The notes under the pieces were generated by a model that was given only the letters and a program-made list of their open reading frames with translations, made no database searches and was not told the origin of the DNA. This document shows, one piece after another, positions 1 to 8,610 of a DNA stretch of 35,000 nucleotides (position 1 is the first letter of the stretch; each line of letters starts with the position of its first letter). Position numbers and translations under genes: made by a program. This DNA comes from an uncultured Alphaproteobacteria bacterium (GTDB lineage Bacteria; Pseudomonadota; Alphaproteobacteria; HIMB59; GCA-002718135). The stretch is from assembly GCA_902575375.1 (NCBI GenBank), contig CACGRD010000007.1:1-35000 (forward strand). The letters are read 5' to 3'.

Positions 1-1086
1 GCATGTAAATCAAGGTGGAGAGCAGATCAATTATTAGAAAATAATAAATGCCCAAATTGTAAATCAGAAGATCTTACTGAGCCAAGACCTTTTAATTTAA
101 TGTTTAAAACTGCAATTGGACCAGTAGATGATGGCTCGTCATTCGCATATTTAAGACCAGAAACGTGTCAGCAAATTTTTACTAATTTTAAAAATATTTT
201 AGACTCTACGTCTAGAACTGTTCCTTTTGGTATCGCACAAATGGGAAAAGCATTTAGAAATGAAATAACACCTCGTAATTTTATCTTTAGAGTTAGGGAG
301 TTTGAGCAAATGGAATTAGAGTTTTTTGTTAAACCAGGTACTGATGATGAATGGCATGAATACTGGATCAATAAGAGAATAGAATGGTGGGTTAATCAAG
401 GAATAAAAAAAGAAAATTTAAAAAAAATTGAAGTAGAAAAAGATGAACTAGCACACTACTCTAAAAGAACTGTTGATATCAATTATGTTTTTCCTCATGG
501 AGAAGAAGAACTAGAAGGAGTAGCCAATAGAACAGATTTTGACTTAGGTTCTCACACCAAAAATCAAAACGATTTTAAAATTACATCAGAAGTTATGAAA
601 AACTCTTCTTCAACGACAAAACTAGCTGTTCAAGATTTAGAAGAAAAAAAATGGTATATTCCTTATGTTATTGAGCCATCAGCTGGTGTTGATAGAGGAG
701 TACTCGCTTTATTAAATGAAGCTTATCGTGAAGAAAATGTAGATAAAGATAACAAAAGAATTCTTTTATCTCTAAAACCTCATCTTTCACCTATTAAAGC
801 CGCAATTATTCCTCTTAAAAAGAACAATGGGGATCTAGTTAATTTATCTAAAGAAATAAAATCTAATCTGCAGAAATTGGGATTAGGTAGAGTTGTTTTA
901 GAAAATTCAGGAAACATTGGTAAGAATTATAGAAGACATGATGAAATAGGAACACCAATTTGTTTAACTGTAGATTTTGAAACTCTAGAAGATAAAAGTG
1001 TTACTGTTAGGGATAGAGATACTATGAAACAGGAAAGAGTTTCTATCGAAAATTTATCTGAATATTACAAAAAATATTTTAATTAA
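1..1086 (+). CDS. glyS: Glycyl-tRNA synthetase, homodimeric (alpha2) type, C-terminal part
   Basis: The frame is open from base 1, so the gene starts before the window; about 361 codons are visible. It charges tRNA-Gly with glycine in the cytoplasm. The visible part starts in the zinc-ribbon-like insertion ([10 protein letters not shown], then CPNC and [12 protein letters not shown]), passes class II motif 2 ([11 protein letters not shown], then [20 protein letters not shown]), the [14 protein letters not shown] block, and a motif-3 region ([13 protein letters not shown]). It ends with the anticodon-binding domain ([14 protein letters not shown] ... [15 protein letters not shown] ... [10 protein letters not shown]). 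This is the single-chain archaeal/eukaryotic/Bacteroidetes-like enzyme, not the GlyQ/GlyS heterotetramer typical of most Proteobacteria. The usual RPETAQGIF motif reads RPETCQQIF. The MFS gene follows after 9 bp. Identity is certain; the symbol follows common naming for the homodimer. Confidence 0.95.
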   Translation, partial: ACKSRWRADQLLENNKCPNCKSEDLTEPRPFNLMFKTAIGPVDDGSSFAYLRPETCQQIFTNFKNILDSTSRTVPFGIAQMGKAFRNEITPRNFIFRVREFEQMELEFFVKPGTDDEWHEYWINKRIEWWVNQGIKKENLKKIEVEKDELAHYSKRTVDINYVFPHGEEELEGVANRTDFDLGSHTKNQNDFKITSEVMKNSSSTTKLAVQDLEEKKWYIPYVIEPSAGVDRGVLALLNEAYREENVDKDNKRILLSLKPHLSPIKAAIIPLKKNNGDLVNLSKEIKSNLQKLGLGRVVLENSGNIGKNYRRHDEIGTPICLTVDFETLEDKSVTVRDRDTMKQERVSIENLSEYYKKYFN

Positions 1087-1095
1087 TAAAATTGT

Positions 1096-2244
1096 ATGAA
1101 AAAAGTTAGTGATATTCATGCAATAAAAATTATTTTTTTTATAACTGCTTGTTATGTAGGCTTATGGGCTATTAGGATACCTACCATAAAGGATCAACTT
1201 CAAACTGATTATGTTGGTGTTGGATATATTATGTTATCTTTTGCAATTGGTTCAATTGTTGCAATGATTTTTGCAAATACTCTTATTATGAAAACTTCTA
1301 CAAAATCTATTTTAACATTTACCTTAATTGCTGAAGGTTGTTTGTGGTTGCCAGTACCTTTTATTCAAGAGTTATGGCTTTTTATGGTTTTCTCATTTGT
1401 TTTTGGTATGAGTTATGGTGCATTCGAAATAGCATGCAATGTTTATGCATCAAATTTAGAAGTTAGAGAAAAAAAATCAATGATGTCAGGGTTTCATGCA
1501 TTTTGGAGTCTTGGAGTTTTATTCGGTTCCTTAATTACAAGTTTTTTATTAGAGTGGAATTATTCTTTTATTTTTAATATACTTCTGTACGTCATTATTC
1601 TTCTTCCTTTGAGTTTGTATTTTGTTCTCTGTTTAGAGTCACAAGTTGAAACAAAATCAGAAGACTCTAGTAAAAAAAATATATTTTTTATTTGGCCCTT
1701 ACTTATTTTTTTATTAGCATTAATTGCAATGGCAAATGCTCTAACGGAAGGAAGTGTTGATGCATGGGGAGCTCTCTATATGAGAGATTTTATTCAAGTT
1801 GATGGTTTCTATATTGGCTTAGCAACTCTAAGTTTTAATATTTTCATGGTTATCGGAAGATTTAGTGGTGATTGGGTAAGAGATAAAATCGGAGTTTTTC
1901 TTTTGATTTTCTTTTTATTTTTATCAACTATTATAAGTTTAATAATTTTATCTAATTTCAGCAGCATTTATGCAGCTATTATTGGTTTTTCATTATTAGG
2001 TATCGGAGCATCCTCAATTGTTCCTATCGCATATAGTTTAGCTGGAAAAATTGAGGGGATTGACAGTGGAGTAGGGATAACAATCATTTCAATTGCAGTT
2101 TACGGAACATTTATAGGGGCTCCAGCTTCATTAGGATTTATAGCAAACAACTATGGAATTAATAATATATTTATTCCAATGCTAATAATTTTTATGATTT
2201 TAATAATTCCAGTGAGTTTTTATAGAAAAAAATTTTCAGTTTAA
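1096..2244 (+). CDS. MFS transporter, YbjJ-like
   Basis: The 382-residue protein is almost wholly hydrophobic, with about 12 membrane segments and a short basic C-terminus (FYRKKFSV), as in a complete major facilitator superfamily permease. The N-terminal WAIRIPTIKDQL segment and the GFHAFWSLGVLFGSL segment in the fifth helix region resemble the YbjJ/FucP-like branch, and NIFMVIGRFSGDWVRDKIG is the typical loop between helices 8 and 9. Members export or import small solutes across the inner membrane; the substrate cannot be told. It starts with ATG 9 bp after glyS, so it is probably cotranscribed with it. Its last 9 bp overlap the end of the convergent ygfZ. Confidence 0.85.
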   Translation: MKKVSDIHAIKIIFFITACYVGLWAIRIPTIKDQLQTDYVGVGYIMLSFAIGSIVAMIFANTLIMKTSTKSILTFTLIAEGCLWLPVPFIQELWLFMVFSFVFGMSYGAFEIACNVYASNLEVREKKSMMSGFHAFWSLGVLFGSLITSFLLEWNYSFIFNILLYVIILLPLSLYFVLCLESQVETKSEDSSKKNIFFIWPLLIFLLALIAMANALTEGSVDAWGALYMRDFIQVDGFYIGLATLSFNIFMVIGRFSGDWVRDKIGVFLLIFFLFLSTIISLIILSNFSSIYAAIIGFSLLGIGASSIVPIAYSLAGKIEGIDSGVGITIISIAVYGTFIGAPASLGFIANNYGINNIFIPMLIIFMILIIPVSFYRKKFSV

Positions 2245-3066
2245 AAAATCAAAGGATAATGAATCATTAATTACTAAATTTTGATTTTTATTTTTCATTT
2301 CATTAACAAAATTAATATTTAATGCTGCAAAAATATTTGAATTTGCTTTTGATACAATTGTACCTATCTTTTTATTATCTACTATCAACTCATCTCCCTC
2401 TAGCACATCTCCACTTTTTATTTTTAAAGCGTAAAGTTTTTTCTTAAGTAATCCACGGTATTTCATTCTTGCAGTAATTTCTTGACCTACATAGCATCCT
2501 TTATCCCAATCAATAGCATTCAAATTATCAAAATTATTTTCTAATAATAAAGATTTATTTTCTAAAATATCAAATGGTGAATAGGGTGTTGTATGATTAA
2601 TTAAAATTTCATGATATTCTATTTCATTAATTTCTTTCAATCTCTTTTTTTCGATTAAAATTTTTTCATTCGTTATAAGTTTTTTACCTAAGTTTATATT
2701 TCTAGGATCATTTAAATAAATATTATAATCACCCTTATAATCTATATTAAATAATGAATAAGAATTAAGATTATCAATTTCTTTAATTTCTATATCAGAG
2801 CGAAGTTTATAAATCTTTAATCGTGATAATAAATTATTAAAAAATTTATCATTAGTTTCAAAAATATAGTTTCCATTTATATTGAATATAAAAAAATCTG
2901 CTAAGAATTTACCCTGAGGTGTTAATAGACATGAATAAATAATTGATCCATCGTTACATTTTTCAATGTCATTAGTAATTAAATTTTGAATAAATGATTT
3001 ACTATCTTTTCCAGAAATCTCAAAAAATCTTGAATTCAAATGATGAAAAAAGTATTTATCTTTCAT
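2236..3066 (-). CDS. ygfZ: Folate-binding tRNA-modification/Fe-S repair protein YgfZ
   Basis: A 276-residue protein of the YgfZ/GcvT family. It carries the family signature K-G-C-Y-V-G-Q-E at residues 189-196, with the invariant Cys191, followed by ITARMKYRG. The N-terminal ISGKDSKSFIQNLITNDI and LTPQGKFLADFFI segments fit the folate-binding GcvT-like fold. In E. coli YgfZ binds tetrahydrofolate and is needed for the activity of some Fe-S enzymes such as MiaB. It is slightly shorter than the E. coli protein (about 326 residues) and has a lysine- and asparagine-rich composition. It is divergent from the glycosyltransferase gene across 45 bp and convergent with the MFS gene, with a 9-bp overlap. 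Confidence 0.9.
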   Translation of the reverse strand: MKDKYFFHHLNSRFFEISGKDSKSFIQNLITNDIEKCNDGSIIYSCLLTPQGKFLADFFIFNINGNYIFETNDKFFNNLLSRLKIYKLRSDIEIKEIDNLNSYSLFNIDYKGDYNIYLNDPRNINLGKKLITNEKILIEKKRLKEINEIEYHEILINHTTPYSPFDILENKSLLLENNFDNLNAIDWDKGCYVGQEITARMKYRGLLKKKLYALKIKSGDVLEGDELIVDNKKIGTIVSKANSNIFAALNINFVNEMKNKNQNLVINDSLSFDFLN

Positions 3067-3111
3067 AATTATCTAAATATATATTGAATATATTAAAAGT
3101 GTAATATTTCT

Positions 3112-4035
3112 GTGAAAATTCTTGTTATTTCGTCAAATCTTATTGGAGATACAATTCTATCAACTGGAGTAATAAATTATTTTAGTAATAAATATCCTGA
3201 AACTAAATTTACATTTGTAATTGGTCCATCTGCTAAATCAATTTTCAAAAACTTTAAATCTGTAGAAAACATAATCACTGTTTCAAAAAAAAGATACAAT
3301 ATGCATTGGTTAGATATAATTTCTAATTGTTATGGAAAGAAGTGGGATATAATTATTGATTTTAGAAGTTCATTGTTATCATATTTTTTAAAACATAAGC
3401 ATAAATTTATTTTTAAAAAAAAGTCTAATCTAAACCATATACAGCAATTATCTAATTACTTTAAATTTGATTGTTCAGATTTATTTATTGCGACAAATAC
3501 AGAAGAAGAAGAAATAGTTACAAAACATTTGTCCGATGATTTTAAGTATTTTGTTATATTTCCAGGTGGAAATTGGAAACCAAAAATTTGGAGTATTAAA
3601 AATTATAATTCACTATTAATCAAAATTTTATCTAAAAATAAAAATATTAAATTTATTTTAGTTGGTTCAAAGTTAGAAGAAGAACACTATTTAAATGAAA
3701 TAACAAAAAATATTGATAGTAATAAGATAATTAATTTATTTGGTGCATCATTGACTCAAACTGCTGCTTATATGAAGAAATCAAAATTATTTATTGGAAA
3801 TGATTCAGGATTATCACATATGGCTTCAGCCACAAAATTAAAGTCTATAGTATTATTTGGGCCAACAAATGATGTGATTTACGGTCCATTTATGAAAGAT
3901 TCACAAGTTATAAGAACAAATGAAAGCTATGACTATTTTAAAAGTATAAATATTGATAAAACAAAGTCCTATATGGACTCTATAAGCGTAGAAAAGATTT
4001 ATTCTACATTACAAAAAAATAATTATTGTGAATAA
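3112..4035 (+). CDS. Glycosyltransferase family 9 (heptosyltransferase-like)
   Basis: The 307-residue protein begins MKILVISSNLIGDTILSTGVI, the N-terminal strand-loop of GT9 enzymes, and has the C-terminal nucleotide-sugar half with FVIFPGGNWKPKIW, FILVGS and the signature LFIGNDSGLSHMASA ... VLFGPTNDVIYGPF. GT9 members (WaaC/WaaF/RfaQ) transfer heptose or related sugars from ADP-sugars to lipid A-core at the cytoplasmic face of the inner membrane, so a role in lipopolysaccharide or another surface glycan is likely; donor and acceptor are unknown. The start is GTG at 3112; no ATG lies nearby in frame and there is no clear Shine-Dalgarno. Its last 8 bp overlap pyrC, suggesting cotranscription. 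Confidence 0.85.
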   Translation: MKILVISSNLIGDTILSTGVINYFSNKYPETKFTFVIGPSAKSIFKNFKSVENIITVSKKRYNMHWLDIISNCYGKKWDIIIDFRSSLLSYFLKHKHKFIFKKKSNLNHIQQLSNYFKFDCSDLFIATNTEEEEIVTKHLSDDFKYFVIFPGGNWKPKIWSIKNYNSLLIKILSKNKNIKFILVGSKLEEEHYLNEITKNIDSNKIINLFGASLTQTAAYMKKSKLFIGNDSGLSHMASATKLKSIVLFGPTNDVIYGPFMKDSQVIRTNESYDYFKSINIDKTKSYMDSISVEKIYSTLQKNNYCE

Positions 4036-5062
4036 AAATATTGAAATAATTCAGCCTGATGATTGGCATATACATTTTAGAGAAGGTGACATGTTAGAAA
4101 TGGTTACTAATTTCTCCTCAAGAATAAATAATAGATGTGTGGCAATGCCAAATACAGAAATTCCCATTACAGATACTAATAAAGCCAACGCTTATAAAAA
4201 ACTTTTAAATAAAGCATCTAGTAATAATTTTGAACCCCTTATACCCTGTTATTTAAATGAAGATTTAGATCTAGAAGATTTTAGAAAAGGTATTCAAAAT
4301 AAAGTTTTCTTTGGATCTAAACTTTATCCCTCAAATGCAACTACAAACTCAAGTCATGGAGTAAACGACGTTTCAAAAATTTTTAAATTTCTGGAGATTT
4401 TAGAGGAAGAAAAAAGTCCATTACTAATACATGGTGAAAAAGTAGCTGAAGATATAGATATTTTTGATAGAGAAAAATATTTTATAGATGATGAATTAAG
4501 CATTATTAGAAATAAATTTCCTTTTTTAAAAATTACTCTAGAGCATGTATCAACTTCATATGGAGTAAACTATGTGAAGGAAAATCAAAATATTGCAGGA
4601 ACGATTACACCACACCATATGCTTTTAACAAAAAAAGATGTATTTCATGATGACTCTATTAATCCCCATCATTTTTGTATGCCAGTTGTTAAAAACGAAA
4701 CAGATTTAATAGAATTAAGAAAAGCAGCATGTCACAATAATTCTAAATTTTTTTTAGGTACTGATTCAGCTCCTCATCCAATTCAAGAAAAAAAACCAGA
4801 TATGTCATCAAAGCCAGGAATATTTTCCTCTCCCTGCTCACTAGAATTATATGCAGAAATTTTTGATCAAGAAAATGCAATTGATAAGTTAGAGATATTT
4901 TGTTCAATTAACGGAGCAAAACATTACAGTTTCCCAATAAATGATAAAAAAATTAAATTAGAAAAAAAAGAATGGATTATGACAGAATTATCTAGTTACA
5001 AAGATATTCAGGTGAAGAATTTTTATGCTAATAAAAAAATTAATTGGAAAGTAGTCCATTAA
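4028..5062 (+). CDS. pyrC: Dihydroorotase, PyrC (type II)
   Basis: The 344-residue enzyme catalyses cyclisation of N-carbamoyl-L-aspartate to dihydroorotate in de novo pyrimidine synthesis. Metal ligands of the amidohydrolase fold are visible: H14 and H16 (DDWHIHFR), the carboxylated-lysine candidate K98 (GSKLYPSNATTNS), H135 (LLIHGE), H173 (LEHVST) and D246 (GTDSAPH). Length and motifs match E. coli PyrC (about 348 residues) rather than the PyrC/AllB type. The start is GTG, inside the end of the upstream glycosyltransferase gene, and the next gene follows 17 bp after the stop. Confidence 0.96.
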   Translation: MNKNIEIIQPDDWHIHFREGDMLEMVTNFSSRINNRCVAMPNTEIPITDTNKANAYKKLLNKASSNNFEPLIPCYLNEDLDLEDFRKGIQNKVFFGSKLYPSNATTNSSHGVNDVSKIFKFLEILEEEKSPLLIHGEKVAEDIDIFDREKYFIDDELSIIRNKFPFLKITLEHVSTSYGVNYVKENQNIAGTITPHHMLLTKKDVFHDDSINPHHFCMPVVKNETDLIELRKAACHNNSKFFLGTDSAPHPIQEKKPDMSSKPGIFSSPCSLELYAEIFDQENAIDKLEIFCSINGAKHYSFPINDKKIKLEKKEWIMTELSSYKDIQVKNFYANKKINWKVVH

Positions 5063-5079
5063 TCTTTATAGAAATATTA

Positions 5080-5436
5080 ATGTCATTAGGAACAAAAATT
5101 TATACTTGGTTTAAGGGAAACTTAGTTGGTAGTGATGAATTAGGAAATAAATATTACTGCAGCTCTAAAGATTTTAAAAATTTAAAAGCAAAAAGATGGG
5201 TAATTTTTAATGGCGAAATAGAAGCGTCAAATATTCCACCGCACTGGCATGCCTGGCTTCACAAATCGATTGATAATCCTCCACTTGACTATTCACATAA
5301 ATATAAATGGCAAAAAAATCATAAACCAAATATGACTGGTACTAGTGATGCATATTTCCCATCATCTCATCCTCTTTCAAAAAATTATGATCCAGAAAAA
5401 AAAGAAGAAGAATATAAATCTTGGACTCCTAATTAG
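5080..5436 (+). CDS. NADH:ubiquinone oxidoreductase subunit NDUFA12 family
   Basis: The 118-residue protein contains the NDUFA12/B17.2 signature: FTW-like start (YTWFKGNLVGSDELGNKYY), then RWVIFNGEIEASNIPPHWHA and WLHKSIDNPP. In alphaproteobacteria and mitochondria this is a supernumerary subunit of respiratory complex I on the matrix/cytoplasmic arm. I chose ATG 5080 because family members begin just before this aromatic/glycine segment; a TTG at 5044 in the same frame would add 12 residues and overlap pyrC by 19 bp. It sits 17 bp after pyrC, and the following gene begins inside its last 50 bp. Confidence 0.92.
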   Translation: MSLGTKIYTWFKGNLVGSDELGNKYYCSSKDFKNLKAKRWVIFNGEIEASNIPPHWHAWLHKSIDNPPLDYSHKYKWQKNHKPNMTGTSDAYFPSSHPLSKNYDPEKKEEEYKSWTPN

Positions 5437-5791
5437 AGTAACAATTTTTTTTCTTCTACCACTAACTGTTTCTGCTGAGACTATTGAAAAAAAATATGCT
5501 TCTTTTAAGTTATTAAATAAAACTACTAATAAAGTTTCTACAAAAGAAATTTTGGTAAGTTCTAAAATATCATGGGAAACTTTAAATATTGAAGTCTTGT
5601 ATTGCGGTAGTACTCCTCCAACTGAAATTCCTGAAGATTATGTTTTAATAGATGTCTATGATACTATCAATAATGAAAATATCAATATTTATAAAGGCTG
5701 GATGATTTCTTCTTCCCCTGATGTCACTCCGTTAGAAAATCCTATTTATGATCTTTGGTTAGTTGATTGTAGTAATGATAAGACTTCTTGA
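5387..5791 (+). CDS. DUF2155 family exported protein
   Basis: A 134-residue protein from ATG 5387, chosen because it gives a clean signal peptide: a lysine-rich n-region (MIQKKKKKN), a hydrophobic core (LLIRVTIFFLLPLTV) and a SAE cleavage-like site. The mature part shows the DUF2155 pattern: LLNKTTNKVST, WETLNIEVLYCGSTPPTEIPE, then YKGWMISSSPDVTPLENPIYD and WLVDC. Two cysteines (in VLYCG and VDC) could form a periplasmic disulfide. Function is unknown; the family is typical of alphaproteobacteria and recurs beside NDUFA12 and aat, as here. The start lies inside NDUFA12 in another frame (50-bp overlap) and the 3' end overlaps the convergent aat by 46 bp. Confidence 0.85.
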   Translation: MIQKKKKKNINLGLLIRVTIFFLLPLTVSAETIEKKYASFKLLNKTTNKVSTKEILVSSKISWETLNIEVLYCGSTPPTEIPEDYVLIDVYDTINNENINIYKGWMISSSPDVTPLENPIYDLWLVDCSNDKTS

Positions 5792-6399
5792 AAATTATTA
5801 ACATCCTTAAAACAATTTTCAATTTCTAAACTTTCTTTTAGTTTATTTTCATAAACTTCAGTTTCTATCTCATACGCTCCAAACTGAACTAAATGAGGAT
5901 TAAAAAACTGTGAATCTAAAATAGAAAAATTATTTTTTTTCAAGATTGCCAATAAATAAAGTAGACAAAACTTACTTGTATTGGTCTTTAAACTAAACAT
6001 GCTTTCACCAAAAAAACATGATCCTATATGTAAACCGTATAAACCACCAATTAAATTATCATCTTCATAACATTCTACACTGTGACATTTACCTATTTTA
6101 TGTAATTCAATATATGTATCTAAAATAATTTCATTAATCCAAGTATCTTGATCTTTTCTTTTAATTTCTTTGCATAACTCTATAACTTTTGTAAAATTTT
6201 GATCAATTTTAAAACTATATTTTGTTTTTTTAAACTCACTAAAAAGTTTTTTTGGATAACGAAAATTTGAAATTGGAATGATAAATCTTAATTTGGGTTT
6301 ATAAAATTTTATTTCTTCAGAATACTTACTATCAGCCATCGGAAAGTAAGCTTTTTTATAAAATTCTATTAAGCTGTTTAAATCAATTATTTTACTCAA
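5746..6399 (-). CDS. aat: Leucyl/phenylalanyl-tRNA--protein transferase
   Basis: The 217-residue enzyme transfers Leu or Phe from charged tRNA to N-terminal Lys/Arg of proteins, marking them for ClpS/ClpAP degradation (bacterial N-end rule). Visible signatures are TWINEIILDTYIELHKIGKCH followed by SVE, then GGLYGLHIGSCFFGESMFS and ILDSQFFNPHLVQFGAYEI. The length is typical. It ends the minus-strand rne-to-aat operon; its ATG overlaps the accC end by 8 bp. The last 46 bp overlap the end of the oppositely oriented DUF2155 gene. Confidence 0.95.
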   Translation of the reverse strand: MSKIIDLNSLIEFYKKAYFPMADSKYSEEIKFYKPKLRFIIPISNFRYPKKLFSEFKKTKYSFKIDQNFTKVIELCKEIKRKDQDTWINEIILDTYIELHKIGKCHSVECYEDDNLIGGLYGLHIGSCFFGESMFSLKTNTSKFCLLYLLAILKKNNFSILDSQFFNPHLVQFGAYEIETEVYENKLKESLEIENCFKDVNNFQEVLSLLQSTNQRS

Positions 6400-7723
6400 T
6401 TAAATTTGACATAAAATTAATGTTGTAACTTCCTCTTTTAAACTCATCAGTTTGAATAATTTTTTGATGTAACTGAATATTAGTATTTATCCCCATAATT
6501 ACATATTCTTCTAGTGCTCTATTCATTTTTTTTAGAGCTTCTGATCTTGTTGCACCGTAGGTAATTAGCTTACCAATCATACTATCATAGTGGGATGGAA
6601 TTGAGTATCCATCGTAAACAGCTGAGTCTACTCGAATACCTAGTCCTCCAGGTTGATGATATTGTGTTATCTTACCAGGTGATGGTATAAAACTTTCTGG
6701 ATGTTCTGCATTAATTCGACATTCAATTGAACTACCTTTAAGTTTTATATCTTCTTGTTTTATTGTAAGTTTTTCACCATTAGCAACGAGAATTTGCTCC
6801 TTAACAAGATCAATTCCAGTAACCATTTCTGTGACTGGGTGTTCAACTTGTAATCTTGTATTCATTTCCATAAAATAAAATTCATTATTTTCATATAAAA
6901 ATTCTAATGTTCCAACTCCTTCATATTTGATTTCTTTCATAGATTTTCTACAAAGATCAGATATTTTTTCTCTATTTTCATTTGTTAGAACTGAACTTGG
7001 ACTTTCTTCAATAAGTTTTTGATGCTTTCTTTGAATTGAGCAATCTCTTTCTCCAAGAGTAACAACATTTCCAAATGAATCACAAAGAACTTGAATTTCA
7101 ATATGTTTAGGAGATGTTAAAAATTTTTCTAAATAAACATTTTCATCATTAAATGATTTTTTTGCTTCAATTTTTGCTTCATTTATAGCTTTATTTAAAT
7201 CATCTTCTTCTGTAACAATTCTCATTCCTTTTCCACCACCACCACTCGCTGCTTTTACTATAATTGGGTATTTTACTTTTTTTATAAAATCTTCAATTTT
7301 ATTTTTATCACTTAAGTCATTTATACCTTTTACTGTTGGCACCCCAGTTTCATCCATTATTTTTTTTGCATCAATTTTGTTACCCATCATTTTGATATGT
7401 TCCGATTTTGGCCCAATAAATTTAATATTGTGTTCTTCAATAATTTCAGCAAACCTTTGATTTTCACTTAAAAAACCATATCCAGGATGAATTGCATCTA
7501 CGTCAGTTAATGTTGCAGCAGTAATAATTGCAGGTATGTTTAAATAACTAGATTGTGCAGAGGCTGGTCCGACACAAATACTTTCATCTGCCATTCTTAC
7601 ATGCATTGCATTTTCATCAACATCAGAATGAATGGCTACAGTTTTTATTCCTAATTCTCTGCATGCTCTAAGAACACGTAAAGCAATTTCGCCTCTATTA
7701 GCAATCAGTATTTTTTTGAACAT
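6392..7723 (-). CDS. accC: Acetyl-CoA carboxylase, biotin carboxylase subunit
   Basis: The 443-residue enzyme uses ATP and bicarbonate to carboxylate the biotin of AccB, the first half-reaction of fatty acid synthesis. Domain order is complete: N-terminal KILIANRGEIALRVLRACRE, the ATP-grasp lid glycine loop ASGGGGKGMR, LGERDCSIQRKHQKLIEE, the catalytic segment YFMEMNTRLQVEHPVTE, and the C-terminal domain (CRINAEHPESFIPSPGKI ... YDSMIGKLI). The start codon shares one base with the accB stop (TAATG), so the two are translationally coupled. Confidence 0.97.
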   Translation of the reverse strand: MFKKILIANRGEIALRVLRACRELGIKTVAIHSDVDENAMHVRMADESICVGPASAQSSYLNIPAIITAATLTDVDAIHPGYGFLSENQRFAEIIEEHNIKFIGPKSEHIKMMGNKIDAKKIMDETGVPTVKGINDLSDKNKIEDFIKKVKYPIIVKAASGGGGKGMRIVTEEDDLNKAINEAKIEAKKSFNDENVYLEKFLTSPKHIEIQVLCDSFGNVVTLGERDCSIQRKHQKLIEESPSSVLTNENREKISDLCRKSMKEIKYEGVGTLEFLYENNEFYFMEMNTRLQVEHPVTEMVTGIDLVKEQILVANGEKLTIKQEDIKLKGSSIECRINAEHPESFIPSPGKITQYHQPGGLGIRVDSAVYDGYSIPSHYDSMIGKLITYGATRSEALKKMNRALEEYVIMGINTNIQLHQKIIQTDEFKRGSYNINFMSNLIE

Positions 7724-8169
7724 TATTCAAAAATTATTAGAGTATCACCATATTCAACGGGCTGGCTATTTAACGTAACTATTTTTTTGATAATACCAGA
7801 TCTTGGAGCTTTGATTTCATTAAAAGTTTTCATTGCTTCAATTAACAATAAAGTATCACCAGCTTTAACATGTTGACCAACTTTAACATAAGGTTGCGAA
7901 TTTGGATCGGCAGAAAGATAAGCAACTCCTACCATTGGAGACTTAACAATATTATCTTCATTTACAACATCATTTGAATTTTTAACTTCTTTAATTTCAT
8001 TATTTTTTTCTATTTTTTGAACGGAAACATTGTTTTCAACGAAGTCATTTGAGGTAATCTCAATTTCATAATCATTTTTTTTTATTTTTATTTTAGCAAC
8101 ACTATTAATTTTTGATTTTTTAAAGATTAGCTCAATATTTTCTAAATCTGTTTTATCTATTTTAGTCAT
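7723..8169 (-). CDS. accB: Acetyl-CoA carboxylase, biotin carboxyl carrier protein
   Basis: The 148-residue protein carries the biotin that shuttles carboxyl groups between AccC and the carboxyltransferase AccAD. The C-terminal biotinyl domain (about 74-148) includes SPMVGVAYLSADP and the biotinylation motif EAMKTFNEI with acceptor Lys114. The N-terminal 70 residues are a charged, Asn/Lys/Glu-rich linker instead of the Ala/Pro-rich linker of GC-rich relatives, which fits the base composition. It lies 2 bp after aroQ and overlaps accC by one base. Confidence 0.96.
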   Translation of the reverse strand: MTKIDKTDLENIELIFKKSKINSVAKIKIKKNDYEIEITSNDFVENNVSVQKIEKNNEIKEVKNSNDVVNEDNIVKSPMVGVAYLSADPNSQPYVKVGQHVKAGDTLLLIEAMKTFNEIKAPRSGIIKKIVTLNSQPVEYGDTLIIFE

Positions 8170-8171
8170 AC

Positions 8172-8609
8172 TTATTTATAAATTAATTTGCAGATTGCTT
8201 CAATTCCTAGAAGATAACTATTTCCACCAAATCCACATATTAAACCATGTACTCCTTCGGAAGTAATACTTTTTTTTCTATACTCTTCTCTTGAATAAAT
8301 ATTTGAGAGATGAATTTCTATCTTCGGCTTATTTATTGCTCTTAATGAATCTAGAATGGCTATTGATGAATGAGTAAATGCTGCTGGATTAATAATTAGA
8401 CCATCAAATTTATCATTTACTTCATGAATTTTATCAATTATTTCTCCTTCATTATTAGATTGGAAAAAAATAATTTGTAATTTTTTCTCTATACCCTTTT
8501 TCTCACAATCAGATTTAATCTTATCTAAACTGTCTTTACCATAAATATCATCTTCTCTATTACCTAATAGATTTAGGTTAGGGCCATTAATAATTAATAT
8601 TTTTTTCAT
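8172..8609 (-). CDS. aroQ: 3-Dehydroquinate dehydratase, type II
   Basis: The 145-residue enzyme converts 3-dehydroquinate to 3-dehydroshikimate in the shikimate pathway. Type II motifs are all present: ILIINGPNLNLLGNRE, the flexible-lid tyrosine in DIYGKDSLD (Tyr23), INPAAFTHSSIAILDSL, IEIHLSNIYSREEYR and ICGFGGNSYLLGIEA. It is cotranscribed between the dCTP deaminase gene (1-bp gap) and accB (2-bp gap); the aroQ-accB-accC order is common in alphaproteobacteria. Confidence 0.96.
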   Translation of the reverse strand: MKKILIINGPNLNLLGNREDDIYGKDSLDKIKSDCEKKGIEKKLQIIFFQSNNEGEIIDKIHEVNDKFDGLIINPAAFTHSSIAILDSLRAINKPKIEIHLSNIYSREEYRKKSITSEGVHGLICGFGGNSYLLGIEAICKLIYK

Positions 8610-8610
8610 T

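Noticed and set aside
5044-5079. TTG start for NDUFA12 overlapping pyrC
   Set aside because: ATG 5080 matches the usual family N-terminus and avoids a 19-bp overlap.
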